Assembly (NCBI RefSeq): GCF_046592965.1
Contig: NZ_JBISBV010000006.1
Location: 124,001-188,000, forward strand
DNA from: Marivita sp046592965
GTDB taxonomy: Bacteria; Pseudomonadota; Alphaproteobacteria; Rhodobacterales; Rhodobacteraceae
Reading direction: 5' to 3'
Length of the DNA: 64,000 nt
Position 1 is the stretch's first letter, and each line of letters opens with the position of its first letter. The translations under genes and the position numbers were made by a program. The notes below the pieces were generated by a model. That model saw only the letters and a list, made by a program, of their open reading frames with translations, was not told where the DNA came from and searched no databases. Below, one piece after another: positions 51,485 to 60,513 of the stretch.

Positions 51485-51973
51485 ATGCCGTTCACCCGAG
51501 ACATCGCGGCCACCTACCGACGCCCCGGCAAGGTGATGCGCCGTCTGCTTGACGCCGGCCAGCGCGAGGATCGTGCCTTGGCGATCCTGATGGGCGCGTG
51601 CGTGATCCTGTTCGTCGCGCGCTGGCCTGCGCTGGCGCGCGACGCCTATTTGCAGGGTGAAGAGCTGAACATGTTGCTCAGCACAACGCTGATGGGAACG
51701 GTGTTTCTGCTTCCGTTGCTGCTTTATGCATTGGCATTTGTCGTGCATTGGATCGCGCGGCTTTTTCGCGGCAAGGGGCCGTCTTATAACGCGCGGCTGG
51801 TGCTGTTCTGGAGTCTTCTGGCGTCAAGCCCGCTGATCCTGCTGCACGGGTTGGTCGCCGGATTTATCGGGCCGGGCGTCGAATTGACGCTTGTGGGCGG
51901 TCTCTGGTTCGCCGTCTTCTTGTGGTTCTGGGGTGCGGGGATGCTGGCCGCCTATCGCGGGAGCGCGTCGTGA
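51485..51973 (+). CDS. Yip1-like membrane protein A in the suf operon
   Basis: 162 residues with four or five hydrophobic segments. It opens MPFTRDIAATYRRPGKVMRRLL, followed by ILMGACVILFVARWPALARD. It resembles Yip1-domain inner-membrane proteins of unknown role. Its stop overlaps the next start (GTGA), making a pair. No Fe-S ligands are visible. Confidence 0.7.
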   Translation: MPFTRDIAATYRRPGKVMRRLLDAGQREDRALAILMGACVILFVARWPALARDAYLQGEELNMLLSTTLMGTVFLLPLLLYALAFVVHWIARLFRGKGPSYNARLVLFWSLLASSPLILLHGLVAGFIGPGVELTLVGGLWFAVFLWFWGAGMLAAYRGSAS

Positions 51974-52552
51974 CCTTTGAGGGTTTTTTCCGGCTCGCGT
52001 TGAACACGGTGATGGCGCCGCGCGACGTGGCGCGGCTGCTGCTGGCGCTCAGGCTGCCGTCGCAGGTACTCTGGCTGGCATTCGCGCTTGTGATCGTTCT
52101 GAACACGCTGGTGTTCTCGCTGTCGATGTTCGTCACGCCGGTCGACGACATGCTTGGCCCGTTGCTGGCCAGCCCGATCGTGTTCGCCGCGATGCTGGCC
52201 GCGTCTGTCGCGGCACTGGTGGTTGCCGTGACGCTGTGCGGCCGACCGCTTGGCGGCAACGCAAGTTTTGCGGATATCGCCATTCTGGTGATCTGGTTGC
52301 AGGCGTTGCGCGTGCTGGTGCAGGGCGTTGTGGTGTTGCTTGGGCCCGCCAGCATGATGATTTCGGGGATCGTCATCACTGCGGCGTCGCTCCTTGGGGT
52401 GTGGATTTTTGTGAACTTTATCGCTGTCGCCCACGATACGGGCGGCGTGCTCAAGGCAGGGGTGATCCTGATCTTGGCTGTTGTGGGCATGATGCTCGGG
52501 CTGAGCGTGATATTCAGCCTGTTGGGCGTGCAAGCCGGAGGGCTTTCTGGAT

Positions 52553-52560
<8 letters not shown>
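51970..52560 (+). CDS. Yip1-like membrane protein B in the suf operon
   Basis: 196 residues with five hydrophobic segments and an amphipathic start (MTFEGFFRLALNTVMAPRDVARLL), a Yip1-family pattern. GTG 51970 overlaps the previous stop. Its 3' end overlaps the sufS start by eight bases, so the whole sufC-to-sufS section is continuous. Function is unknown; a role in positioning assembly near the membrane would be speculation. Confidence 0.72.
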
Positions 52561-53773
<1,213 letters not shown>

Positions 53774-53799
53774 GGGCGGCTGAGGGAGGGGAGACCAAC

Positions 53800-54228
53800 A
53801 TGCCATCACTGTCGCTGCGCCGCGCGCGCACCATCATTCGCAAGACGCTGGAAAAGGGCCGCGAGGCGGAGATGAAACCACTGTCGGTGGTCGTGCTTGA
53901 TCCGGGCGGTCACGTCAAGGCGTTCGAGCGTGAGGACGGCGCCAGCCCCGGACGGTTCGAGATCGCGCGGGCCAAGGCCTATGGCTCGGTCATGCTGGGC
54001 ATGGGGGGCACTGCACAGAATGCGCGCGCCGAAGAACAGCCCTACTTCGTCACAGCCGTGAATGGCGCGTTCGGCGGGCGGGTGATCCCGGTCAAGGGCG
54101 GCGTGCTGGTGCGCGATGCCAAGGGCCGCGTGTTGGGGGCGGTCGGAGTCACAGGCGACAGCTCTGACAATGACGCGATTGCCGCCACCGCAGGCATCGA
54201 AGCGGTCGGACTGGTGGCGGAAATCTGA
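53800..54228 (+). CDS. GlcG/HbpS-family heme-degrading-like protein
   Basis: 142 residues: MPSLSLRRARTIIRKTLEKG, then PLSVVVLDPGGHVKAFEREDGASPGRFEIARAKAYGS and a GGVLVRDAKGRVLGAVGVTGDSSDNDA ending. These are the family marks. Members bind heme or cobalamin or are of unknown role. It may be the last gene of the suf operon (26 bases after sufS), which would connect it with iron. GGGAGGGGAG precedes ATG 53800. Confidence 0.85.
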   Translation: MPSLSLRRARTIIRKTLEKGREAEMKPLSVVVLDPGGHVKAFEREDGASPGRFEIARAKAYGSVMLGMGGTAQNARAEEQPYFVTAVNGAFGGRVIPVKGGVLVRDAKGRVLGAVGVTGDSSDNDAIAATAGIEAVGLVAEI

Positions 54229-54239
54229 GGGAGAGGTCC

Positions 54240-55007
54240 ATGACCCGACCGGTCGTTGGCATTATCGGCAACCAGCATCTCATCAACAATGAATATCCCG
54301 CCCACGCGGGGGGGTTGATGAACTCCGAAGCGGTGGCGCAAGTGTCCGGGTGCATGCCGTTGCTGGTGCCGGCCGATCCGCGCCTTGTGTCGGTGGAAGA
54401 GTTGATGGCGGTTTGCGATGGCTTTCTGTTCACCGGCGGACGCCCGAACGTGCATCCCGAGGAATATGGCGAGGCCGAGACCGAGGCGCATGGCGCGTTC
54501 GACCGCGCACGCGATGCGATCACGCTGCCGCTGATCCGCGCCTGTGTCGAGCGCGGGCAGCCGTTCCTCGGCATCTGTCGCGGCTTTCAGGAGGTGAATG
54601 TGGCGATGGGTGGCACGCTTTACCCCGAGATCCGCGATCTGCCCGGCCGACAAAACCACCGGATGCCGCCCGATGGCACGCTGGAAGAGAAATTCGCGTT
54701 GCGCCACTGCGTCACCCTGACGGATGGCGGCGTGTTTCATCGCCTGTTCGGTGCCCGCGAGGTGATGACGAACACGCTGCACGGACAGGGGATCAAGTCT
54801 CCCGGTGCGCGGATCGTGATCGACGGCCACGCGCCCGATGGCACGCCCGAAGCGACCTATATCAAGGACGCGCCGGGATTTACCTTGTCGGTGCAGTGGC
54901 ATCCGGAATGGAACGCCACCAATGATCCGGTGTCTCGACCCTTGTTCCATGCCTTTGGCGACGCCGTGCGTGACTGGGCGCGCGTGCCGGCGCGCCAGAG
55001 CGCCTGA
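54240..55007 (+). CDS. Gamma-glutamyl-gamma-aminobutyrate hydrolase-type peptidase C26
   Basis: 255 residues, class I glutamine amidotransferase-like fold with the nucleophile cysteine in LGICRGFQEVNVAMGG and the histidine in SVQWHPEWNA. PuuD-like members cut gamma-glutamyl-GABA in putrescine degradation, which could connect with the agmatinase gene at 27946, though they are far apart. It lies 11 bases after the GlcG gene. A 12-base palindrome covers both its stop and the stop of convergent kynU. Confidence 0.88.
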   Translation: MTRPVVGIIGNQHLINNEYPAHAGGLMNSEAVAQVSGCMPLLVPADPRLVSVEELMAVCDGFLFTGGRPNVHPEEYGEAETEAHGAFDRARDAITLPLIRACVERGQPFLGICRGFQEVNVAMGGTLYPEIRDLPGRQNHRMPPDGTLEEKFALRHCVTLTDGGVFHRLFGAREVMTNTLHGQGIKSPGARIVIDGHAPDGTPEATYIKDAPGFTLSVQWHPEWNATNDPVSRPLFHAFGDAVRDWARVPARQSA

Positions 55008-55014
55008 ATTCAGG
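55003..55014. terminator. Palindrome spanning two convergent stop codons
   Basis: CCTGAATTCAGG is a perfect 12-base palindrome that contains the TGA of the C26 gene (55005-55007) and, on the other strand, the TGA of kynU (55012-55010). It could be a small bidirectional terminator, or simply two mirrored gene ends. Confidence 0.3.
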
Positions 55015-56203
55015 TGACGGCCTTGCGGGCCAGGTATTCGGGCTTGTTCCAAAGCCCGTCGCCAATCACCCGCGCGATCGCCTCTGCGGCGGCGTCGATC
55101 TCGGACTCGCCCAGATAAAGCGGCGTGATCCCGAAGCGCATGATGTCCGGCGCGCGAAAATCGCCGATCACCCCTTGCGCGATAAGCGCCTGAATCGCCG
55201 CATAGCCGTTCTCGAAGCGGAAGCTGACCTGAGAGCCACGTTGCTGCGGATCGCGCGGGCTGGCCAGTTCGATCTCGGGGCAGGCCGCCTCGACCGCAGC
55301 GATGAAGCGTTCCGAAAGCGCGATGCAGCGGTCGCGCAGATCGCCCATATCGACCCCGTCCCATACGTCCATCGCCGCTTCCAGCGCAGCGATCTGCACG
55401 ATGGGCGGCGTGCCGACCCGCATCCGCGCGATGCCCTCGCCGGGTCTGTAGGCAAGATCGAACGCAAACGGGCGGTCATGGCCGAGCCATCCCGACAGGG
55501 CCGGTTGCGCCGCCTCGGCGTGGCGCGGCGCCACGTAGATGAAGGCCGGCGCGCCGGGGCCGCCATTGAGGAACTTGTAGCTGCACCCCACCGCGAAATC
55601 CGCCTCTGCACCGGAAAGATCGACCGGCAGCGCGCCCGCCGAATGGGCCAGATCCCAGACCGTGATCGCGCCCGCCTCATGCGCGCGGCGCGTGAGATCG
55701 GCCATGTCGTGCAAACGCCCGGTGCGGTAATCCACTTCGGTCAGCATGGTCACCGCCACATCATCGGTAATCGCCTCCGCCACGTTGTCCGGCGCGACCA
55801 GCCGCAGCTCATACTCCGGCCCCAAGAGCCGGATCAGACCTTCGGCCATATATAAATCGGAGGGGAAATTGCCCGTATCCGACAGGATCACGCGGCGATC
55901 GGGATTGAGATCAAGCGCGGCGGCCAGCGCCTGATAGACCTTGATCGACAGGGTGTCCCCGACCACCACATGCCCCGGCTCGGCGCCGATCAACTTGCCA
56001 ATGCGGTCGCCCATGCGGGCAGGGGCCTGCATCCAGCCACACTCGTTCCAGCCGGTGATCAGATGGTCGCCCCACTCGTCGCGCACCACCTGCGCCACGC
56101 GCTCGGTCGCGGCCTTGGGCAAGGGGCCAAGGGAATTGCCGTCGAGATAGATCATGCCCTCGGGCAGATGAAACGCGGCGCGCGTGGCTGTGAAATCGGT
56201 CAT
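55010..56203 (-). CDS. kynU: Kynureninase
   Basis: 397 residues, PLP fold type I, with YLDGNSLGPLP near the start, WDLAHSAGALPVDL, and the PLP lysine in YKFLNGGPGAPAF. It cleaves kynurenine to anthranilate and alanine. ATG 56203 is preceded by AAGGA with good spacing; ATG 56218 overlaps the kynA stop and is an alternative. It follows kynA directly; a formamidase (kynB) is missing from the pair. Confidence 0.95.
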   Translation of the reverse strand: MTDFTATRAAFHLPEGMIYLDGNSLGPLPKAATERVAQVVRDEWGDHLITGWNECGWMQAPARMGDRIGKLIGAEPGHVVVGDTLSIKVYQALAAALDLNPDRRVILSDTGNFPSDLYMAEGLIRLLGPEYELRLVAPDNVAEAITDDVAVTMLTEVDYRTGRLHDMADLTRRAHEAGAITVWDLAHSAGALPVDLSGAEADFAVGCSYKFLNGGPGAPAFIYVAPRHAEAAQPALSGWLGHDRPFAFDLAYRPGEGIARMRVGTPPIVQIAALEAAMDVWDGVDMGDLRDRCIALSERFIAAVEAACPEIELASPRDPQQRGSQVSFRFENGYAAIQALIAQGVIGDFRAPDIMRFGITPLYLGESEIDAAAEAIARVIGDGLWNKPEYLARKAVT

Positions 56204-56217
56204 GCAGATGTCCTTCA

Positions 56218-57051
56218 TCAGAGATCGGTGCGCAGATGCCAGAGATCGGGGAAGAGTTCCACCTCAAGCATGCGTTTGAGATACGACACCCCGCCAGTGC
56301 CGCCGGTGCCGCGTTTCAGGCCGATGATCCGCTCGACCGTTGTGACATGGTTGAACCGCCAGCGGCGGAAGTAATCCTCAAGATCGACCAGCTTTTCCGC
56401 CAGTTCGTAGAGATCCCAGTGGCGCGCCGGATCGCAATACACTTTGGCCCACGCCGCTTGCGCAGCTTTGTTTGGCGCATGTGGCTGGGTGCGGTCGCGC
56501 GTCAGCGCCTCGTGCGGGATGTCCACCGCCTGCTCCAGCCGCGCCAGCGCACAGTCGTAAAGCGACGGGCGCTCCAGCTCCGCCTCCAGCCGCGCAGCCA
56601 CCTCGGCGCGATGCGCATGGGGGCGGATCATCGCGCGGTTGCGGTTGCCCAGCAGAAATTCGATCTCGCGATACTGCGCCGATTGAAAGCCCGAGCTTTG
56701 GCCCAATGCCTCGCGGAACGTGGTGTAATCGCTCGGCGTCATGGTGCGCAACACATCCCAGGCGGAATTCAGCTGTTCAAACACCCGCGTCACCCGCGCC
56801 AGCAGCTTGAAGGCCGGGCGGATATCGTCCTGCCCCATCAAGTCGCGCGCCGCGTGCAGCTCGTGCAGCGCAAGCCGCATCCAGAGCTCCGAAGTCTGGT
56901 GCTGGACGATGAACAGCATCTCGTCATGCGCGCGGCTCAGCGGGTGTTGCGCGCTCAGGATGGCGTCAAGACCCAGATAGTCGGCATAGGCCATGCGCCC
57001 GTCAAACGCCATCTGTGCGCCCTCGGTTTCGGGGTTATAGGGATCGCTCAT
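56218..57051 (-). CDS. kynA: Tryptophan 2,3-dioxygenase
   Basis: 277 residues. FIVQHQTSELWMRLALHE holds the substrate-binding residues and FNHVTTVERIIGLKRGTGGT the heme ligand region. It opens the indole ring of tryptophan to N-formylkynurenine with a heme iron. Together with kynU it makes anthranilate. ATG 57051 (MSDPYNPETEGAQMAF) is the conserved start; the upstream frame is not. Confidence 0.95.
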   Translation of the reverse strand: MSDPYNPETEGAQMAFDGRMAYADYLGLDAILSAQHPLSRAHDEMLFIVQHQTSELWMRLALHELHAARDLMGQDDIRPAFKLLARVTRVFEQLNSAWDVLRTMTPSDYTTFREALGQSSGFQSAQYREIEFLLGNRNRAMIRPHAHRAEVAARLEAELERPSLYDCALARLEQAVDIPHEALTRDRTQPHAPNKAAQAAWAKVYCDPARHWDLYELAEKLVDLEDYFRRWRFNHVTTVERIIGLKRGTGGTGGVSYLKRMLEVELFPDLWHLRTDL

Positions 57052-57143
57052 ATCGCGCCTCCTGTGCGGCGTTGCGTGGGGCGAACCGTAGCTGTCTGGC
57101 GGGCGGTGGCAAGATCGACCCCACGCAAGGGATTGCATTTATT

Positions 57144-57159
57144 ATTCGCATTCGTGAAT
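57144..57159. promoter_or_regulatory. ATTC-N8-GAAT operator-like site before the MBL gene
   Basis: ATTC (57144-57147), eight bases, GAAT (57156-57159), in the 134-base gap between divergent kynA and the MBL-fold gene. The pattern equals the consensus I recall for the sulfide-responsive ArsR-type repressors SqrR/BigR. It lies about 30 bases upstream of ATG 57186, within the possible promoter (TTGCAT at 57133 and TATTAT at 57140 are nearby). One such match is expected by chance in about 65 kb, so position is the main support. Confidence 0.4.
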
Positions 57160-57185
57160 GTATGGCCAACCCAGAGGAGGTTCCC

Positions 57186-58133
57186 ATGCGTTTGACAGCC
57201 ATCACAGCCGCAACCCTGACCGCATCCGCCGCTTTTGCCAGCGAGGACATTGCCGACAAGTATCCGCAATCGGAGCTTTACAACAAACCCGTCGAAGTGA
57301 TCCCGCATGTCTTTTCGGCCATCGGCGCGACTGCGCCGCCGACCTATGAAAACTCGGGCCATAACAACAACCTCAGCTTCATCGTCACCGGCGACGGCGT
57401 GGTGGTGATCAATGGCGGTGCCTCCGCCCGACTGGCCAAGGCGCTGCACGAGGAAATCAAGGCGGTCACCGACCAGCCGGTCAAGCTGGTGATCAACGAG
57501 AACGGGCAGGGCCACGCCATGCTCGGCAACTCCTACTGGGCGGAGCAGGGCGTCGATATCCTCGCCCATGAGGATGCCATTGCCGAGGTCGAGAAGAACG
57601 GCGATTTCATCCTGCAAGGAATGCAGGGCTACAACAAAGACAAGGCCAAGGGCACCGAGGTCGTCGTGCCCAATCTCAGCTTCTCGGACAAACACGTTGT
57701 CGAGATGGGCGACGTGACAATCGAGGTTCTGCACCTTGGCCCGGCGCATGATCCGGGCGATGCGCAGGTCTGGATTCCCCAATGGAGCATCGTGATCGCA
57801 GGCGATATCGCCTTTCACGAACGGATGCCGCCGATCTTTCCCGAAACCGACACCGACGCCTGGATCGAAACCTTCGATGGCCCGTTCACCGACCTTGGCG
57901 CAACATACGTCATTCCCGGCCACGGCCACCCGACCAACATGGCACAGGTGACCCGCTATACATCAGATTACATCAAGGATTTGCGCGCCAAGATCGGCGC
58001 CCATATCGACGCCGGTGGTGATCTGAGTGATGCCTATTACGTCGATCAGTCCAACTGGGCGCATCTTGACACGTTCGAGGAACTGGCGACCAAGAACGCA
58101 GGCCGTGTCTTCGAGGAGATGGAGTGGGAATAG
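57186..58133 (+). CDS. Secreted metallo-beta-lactamase-fold protein with a degenerate metal motif
   Basis: 315 residues with a signal peptide (cleavage near AFASED). The MBL fold is clear, with GPAHDPGDAQVW, IAGDIAFHERMP and VIPGHGHPT. However the first metal motif HxHxDH is replaced by N-E-N-G-Q-G-H-A at residues 104-111, losing three or four ligands, and the usual D in VVVIDxG is N (VVVINGGAS). SoxH-like proteins are the nearest family I can name. GAGGAGGTTCCC precedes ATG 57186. It may be a one-metal enzyme, bind another metal, or be non-catalytic. Confidence 0.82.
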   Translation: MRLTAITAATLTASAAFASEDIADKYPQSELYNKPVEVIPHVFSAIGATAPPTYENSGHNNNLSFIVTGDGVVVINGGASARLAKALHEEIKAVTDQPVKLVINENGQGHAMLGNSYWAEQGVDILAHEDAIAEVEKNGDFILQGMQGYNKDKAKGTEVVVPNLSFSDKHVVEMGDVTIEVLHLGPAHDPGDAQVWIPQWSIVIAGDIAFHERMPPIFPETDTDAWIETFDGPFTDLGATYVIPGHGHPTNMAQVTRYTSDYIKDLRAKIGAHIDAGGDLSDAYYVDQSNWAHLDTFEELATKNAGRVFEEMEWE

Positions 58134-58147
58134 GCATCCCGCCCCGG

Positions 58148-58195
58148 CTTCTTTGGGCCGGAAATACCTCGGGAGTGTGAGGGCAGCGCCCTCAC
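58148..58195 (-). repeat. Interspersed hairpin repeat, copy 3
   Basis: On the minus strand GTGAGGGC (58195-58188) pairs with GCCCTCAC (58184-58177), followed by ACTCCCGAGGTATTTCCGGCCC and AAAGAAG. It lies between two rightward genes in the opposite sense, so is not simply the terminator of the MBL gene. Confidence 0.7.
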
Positions 58196-58264
58196 GCCGC
58201 GACCGGCTTAACCTTTCCAACAACTTTTCATTGTATTGCCAGATTCTGCGCCGATATTTACGGC

Positions 58265-59005
58265 ATGTTAAGGAATTTGTGTATCACCGCCGCGCTCTGC
58301 CTCGCGACCACCGCCATCGCCGCGCCAGAGGGTCGGGTTCATGTCATTGATGGCGACACGATGGATATCGGCGGCACACGCGTTCGCCTGCACGCCATCG
58401 ACGCGCCGGAACTTGACCAGATGTGCGATGATGACACCGGCGCGACCTGGGCCTGCGGTGACTGGGTCAAGCGCGAAACCCGCGCTCTGTTCGAGGGGAA
58501 ATCCGCGATCTGCAAGTCCCGCGACACCGACCGCTATGGCCGGACCGTCGCGACATGTCGGATCGACGGCATCGACATGGGCGCGACGCTTGTCACCTCC
58601 GGTCTTGCCTTTGCCTATCGTCGATACGGCATGGAATACGACCTGGCCGAGAAGGGCGCGGCCATCGCGGCGCGCGGGCTGCACGCCACGAACGTCATGT
58701 CGCCGTCGGCGTTTCGCGCGGCCCGCCAGGTGCCGGGACATTCCGTACAGGTCCGTGGGGAGACGGGTGCCAAGACAGTCAGGGTGCCCGATAAAACCGC
58801 ATCCGCAAAACGCGGCTGGTTGCCCAATGCGCTGAACTCCGCGTGCACGATCAAGGGCAATATCAGCAGCAAGGGTGTGCGCATCTACCATGTGCCGGGG
58901 CAGGACTATTACGACGCGACCCGCATCTCGGCCACCAAGGGAGAAAAATGGTTCTGCTCCGAAGCCGAAGCGCGCGCTGCCGGATGGCGGAAAGCGCGAA
59001 AGTGA
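58265..59005 (+). CDS. Secreted thermonuclease-like protein with a C-terminal sunset-type module
   Basis: 246 residues with a signal peptide (cleavage near AIAAPE). Residues 22-140 are a staphylococcal nuclease domain: VIDGDTMDIGGTRVRLHAIDAPE, DRYGRTVATC. Residues about 190-246 form a small module CTIKGNISSKGVRIYHVPGQ...YYDATRISATKGEKWFCSEAEA, found appended to extracellular nucleases. The catalytic arginines and acids are present. It probably degrades nucleic acid outside the cytoplasm. Confidence 0.88.
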   Translation: MLRNLCITAALCLATTAIAAPEGRVHVIDGDTMDIGGTRVRLHAIDAPELDQMCDDDTGATWACGDWVKRETRALFEGKSAICKSRDTDRYGRTVATCRIDGIDMGATLVTSGLAFAYRRYGMEYDLAEKGAAIAARGLHATNVMSPSAFRAARQVPGHSVQVRGETGAKTVRVPDKTASAKRGWLPNALNSACTIKGNISSKGVRIYHVPGQDYYDATRISATKGEKWFCSEAEARAAGWRKARK

Positions 59006-59087
59006 GGCGCGGTTTGATCGGGGTCAATGCGACGCGGTCACCGCTCTGTCAGACTGAGAATTGACACAGTCACAGAGGATACCGACG

Positions 59088-59324
59088 ATGACGCACACAC
59101 CCCATGAACTTGCCGAAGAATTTCCCGAACACGCCGGAAAGATGAGCGAACTCAAGCAGTCGGATGCGCATTTTGCCCGGATGTTCGACGAATATCACGA
59201 GATCAACCGACAGGTGCATCGCGCCGAAACCAATGTAGAGCCGATGGATTCGCTTGCCGAAACCGACCTGCGCAAGAAGCGGGGCGCGTTAAAGGACGAT
59301 ATCTGGCGCTACCTGCAAAACTGA
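59088..59324 (+). CDS. DUF465 (YdcH-like) small coiled-coil protein
   Basis: 78 residues: MTHTPHELAEEFPEHAGKM, then HFARMFDEYHEINRQVHRAE and an end with DLRKKRGALKDDIWRYL. This is a helical hairpin with the DUF465 pattern. Function is unknown. CAGAGGATACCGACG precedes ATG 59088. It faces the glutathione peroxidase-like gene with one base between the stops. Confidence 0.88.
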   Translation: MTHTPHELAEEFPEHAGKMSELKQSDAHFARMFDEYHEINRQVHRAETNVEPMDSLAETDLRKKRGALKDDIWRYLQN

Positions 59325-59843
59325 TCACTCAAGAAGGCTGGTGATCGCGCTGGTCACCGGCCGCGACATCGGTCGCGCGTTCGATCCGAAGGTCGCCGCG
59401 ACGCGGCCGTCAGGCCCGATCAAGACCTTGTTGAAATTCCAGCCCGGCTCGAAGCCCGTCTCCGCCTTGAGCCAGCGATAAAACGGATGCGCTTCGCTGC
59501 CACGGACGGGTGTGATGATGGTCATCGGCAGATCCAGATCGAAATTCACCGCACAGAAATCCTTGACCTGCTCTTCGGAGGCGAGTTCCTGGCGAAAATC
59601 GTTCGACGGCACCGCCAGAACCACGAATCCATCCGCACGGTACGTGTCATACAAGTCTTGCAACCCGTCATACTGGGGCGTGTAGGCGCAGCGCGATGCG
59701 GTGTTGACGACAAGCACCGGTTGCCCGCGCCAATCCGCCAGATTGATTTCGCCGCCGTCAATCGAGGCAAAGACGTGATCGGTTGCGGCGGCATGGGCCA
59801 GTCCGGCGATCGAGATGAAGATTGCTGTCAGAAATATGCGCAT
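59325..59843 (-). CDS. Periplasmic glutathione peroxidase-like protein
   Basis: 172 residues with a signal peptide (cleavage near AHAAAT). The peroxidatic cysteine is in NTASRCAYTPQYDGLQ, and the catalytic Trp-Asn in GWNFNK. The family reduces hydroperoxides, usually with thioredoxin in bacteria. Export to the periplasm is less common for this family. ATG 59843 is used; the longer frame overlaps the zinc finger gene. Confidence 0.88.
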   Translation of the reverse strand: MRIFLTAIFISIAGLAHAAATDHVFASIDGGEINLADWRGQPVLVVNTASRCAYTPQYDGLQDLYDTYRADGFVVLAVPSNDFRQELASEEQVKDFCAVNFDLDLPMTIITPVRGSEAHPFYRWLKAETGFEPGWNFNKVLIGPDGRVAATFGSNARPMSRPVTSAITSLLE

Positions 59844-59976
59844 GTGACCTCTCCTTGGACTGCGACATAGCGGGCGCCGGGTCAAAGGAAAGAGCGGGCC
59901 GGTGCGCTGATCTTGCCAAGTCAGAGCCCGGTCCCCATATTTTGAGGATCGGCAAGAACACGATCCGGAGGATGAC

Positions 59977-60246
59977 ATGGCAGGCGGATGGGCACGCGAT
60001 GGCGCGGTGCAAGAGCAGATCGACGCGTCGATCAACGATGAACTCGCGCGCCTGAAAGCACGCAAGGCACCGGTTGGCGAAAGCCTCACCCATTGCGCGG
60101 AATGCGAGGAACCGATCCCGGAAAAGCGCCGTCTTGCGCTGCCGGGCGTGAAACTGTGTGTCGACTGCCAGCAGGAACGCGACAGCGCCTTTCAGGCGCG
60201 CGGCGGCATCAACCGGCGCGGATCGAAAGACAGCCAGTTGAAGTGA
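59977..60246 (+). CDS. DksA/TraR-type C4 zinc finger protein
   Basis: 89 residues. A short helical N-terminus (EQIDASINDELARLKARKA) is followed by the four-cysteine finger CAECEEPIP...LCVDCQ. Full-length DksA has a longer coiled coil, so this is a truncated TraR-like form, which may bind the RNA polymerase secondary channel. GGAGG precedes ATG 59977. Confidence 0.88.
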   Translation: MAGGWARDGAVQEQIDASINDELARLKARKAPVGESLTHCAECEEPIPEKRRLALPGVKLCVDCQQERDSAFQARGGINRRGSKDSQLK

Positions 60247-60272
60247 CCGCCAGAGCAAGTCCGAGCGTGCAA

Positions 60273-60334
60273 GGGGGCGCTGCCCCCGTCCGCCGTTGGC
60301 GGACTCCCCCAGGGATATTTTCAGCAAGAAGAAA
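60273..60334 (+). repeat. Interspersed hairpin repeat, copy 4 (two stems)
   Basis: GGGGGC (60273-60278) pairs with GCCCCC (60282-60287), and GTCCGCC (60288-60294) with GGCGGAC (60298-60304), followed by CCCAGGGATATTTTCAGC and AAGAAGAAAG. It is downstream of the zinc finger gene on the coding strand and could terminate it. The rest of 60247-60513 has no gene. Confidence 0.75.
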
Positions 60335-60462
60335 GGGGGCGCCCCGATCGGGACGGCCCCTCGAAGAAAGCACGAGGGTTTTCTCCTTGCACGGTCATCG
60401 GCGTCCCCGCCTGTACCGTGCGTCCATTATCGGGACGAACCGTTAAGAAGGTGTTACCTTTT

Positions 60463-60502
60463 TCTTCTTGCCTCAAATATCCCCGCCGGAGGCTCCGACG
60501 GG
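60463..60502 (-). repeat. Interspersed hairpin repeat, copy 5 (after pepF)
   Basis: On the minus strand CCCGTCGGAG (60502-60493) pairs with CTCCGGCGGG (60491-60482), followed by GATATTTGAGGC and AAGAAGAAA. It is 11 bases past the pepF stop in the sense orientation, as a terminator would be. Confidence 0.75.
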
Positions 60503-60513
60503 AAAATATCGCG

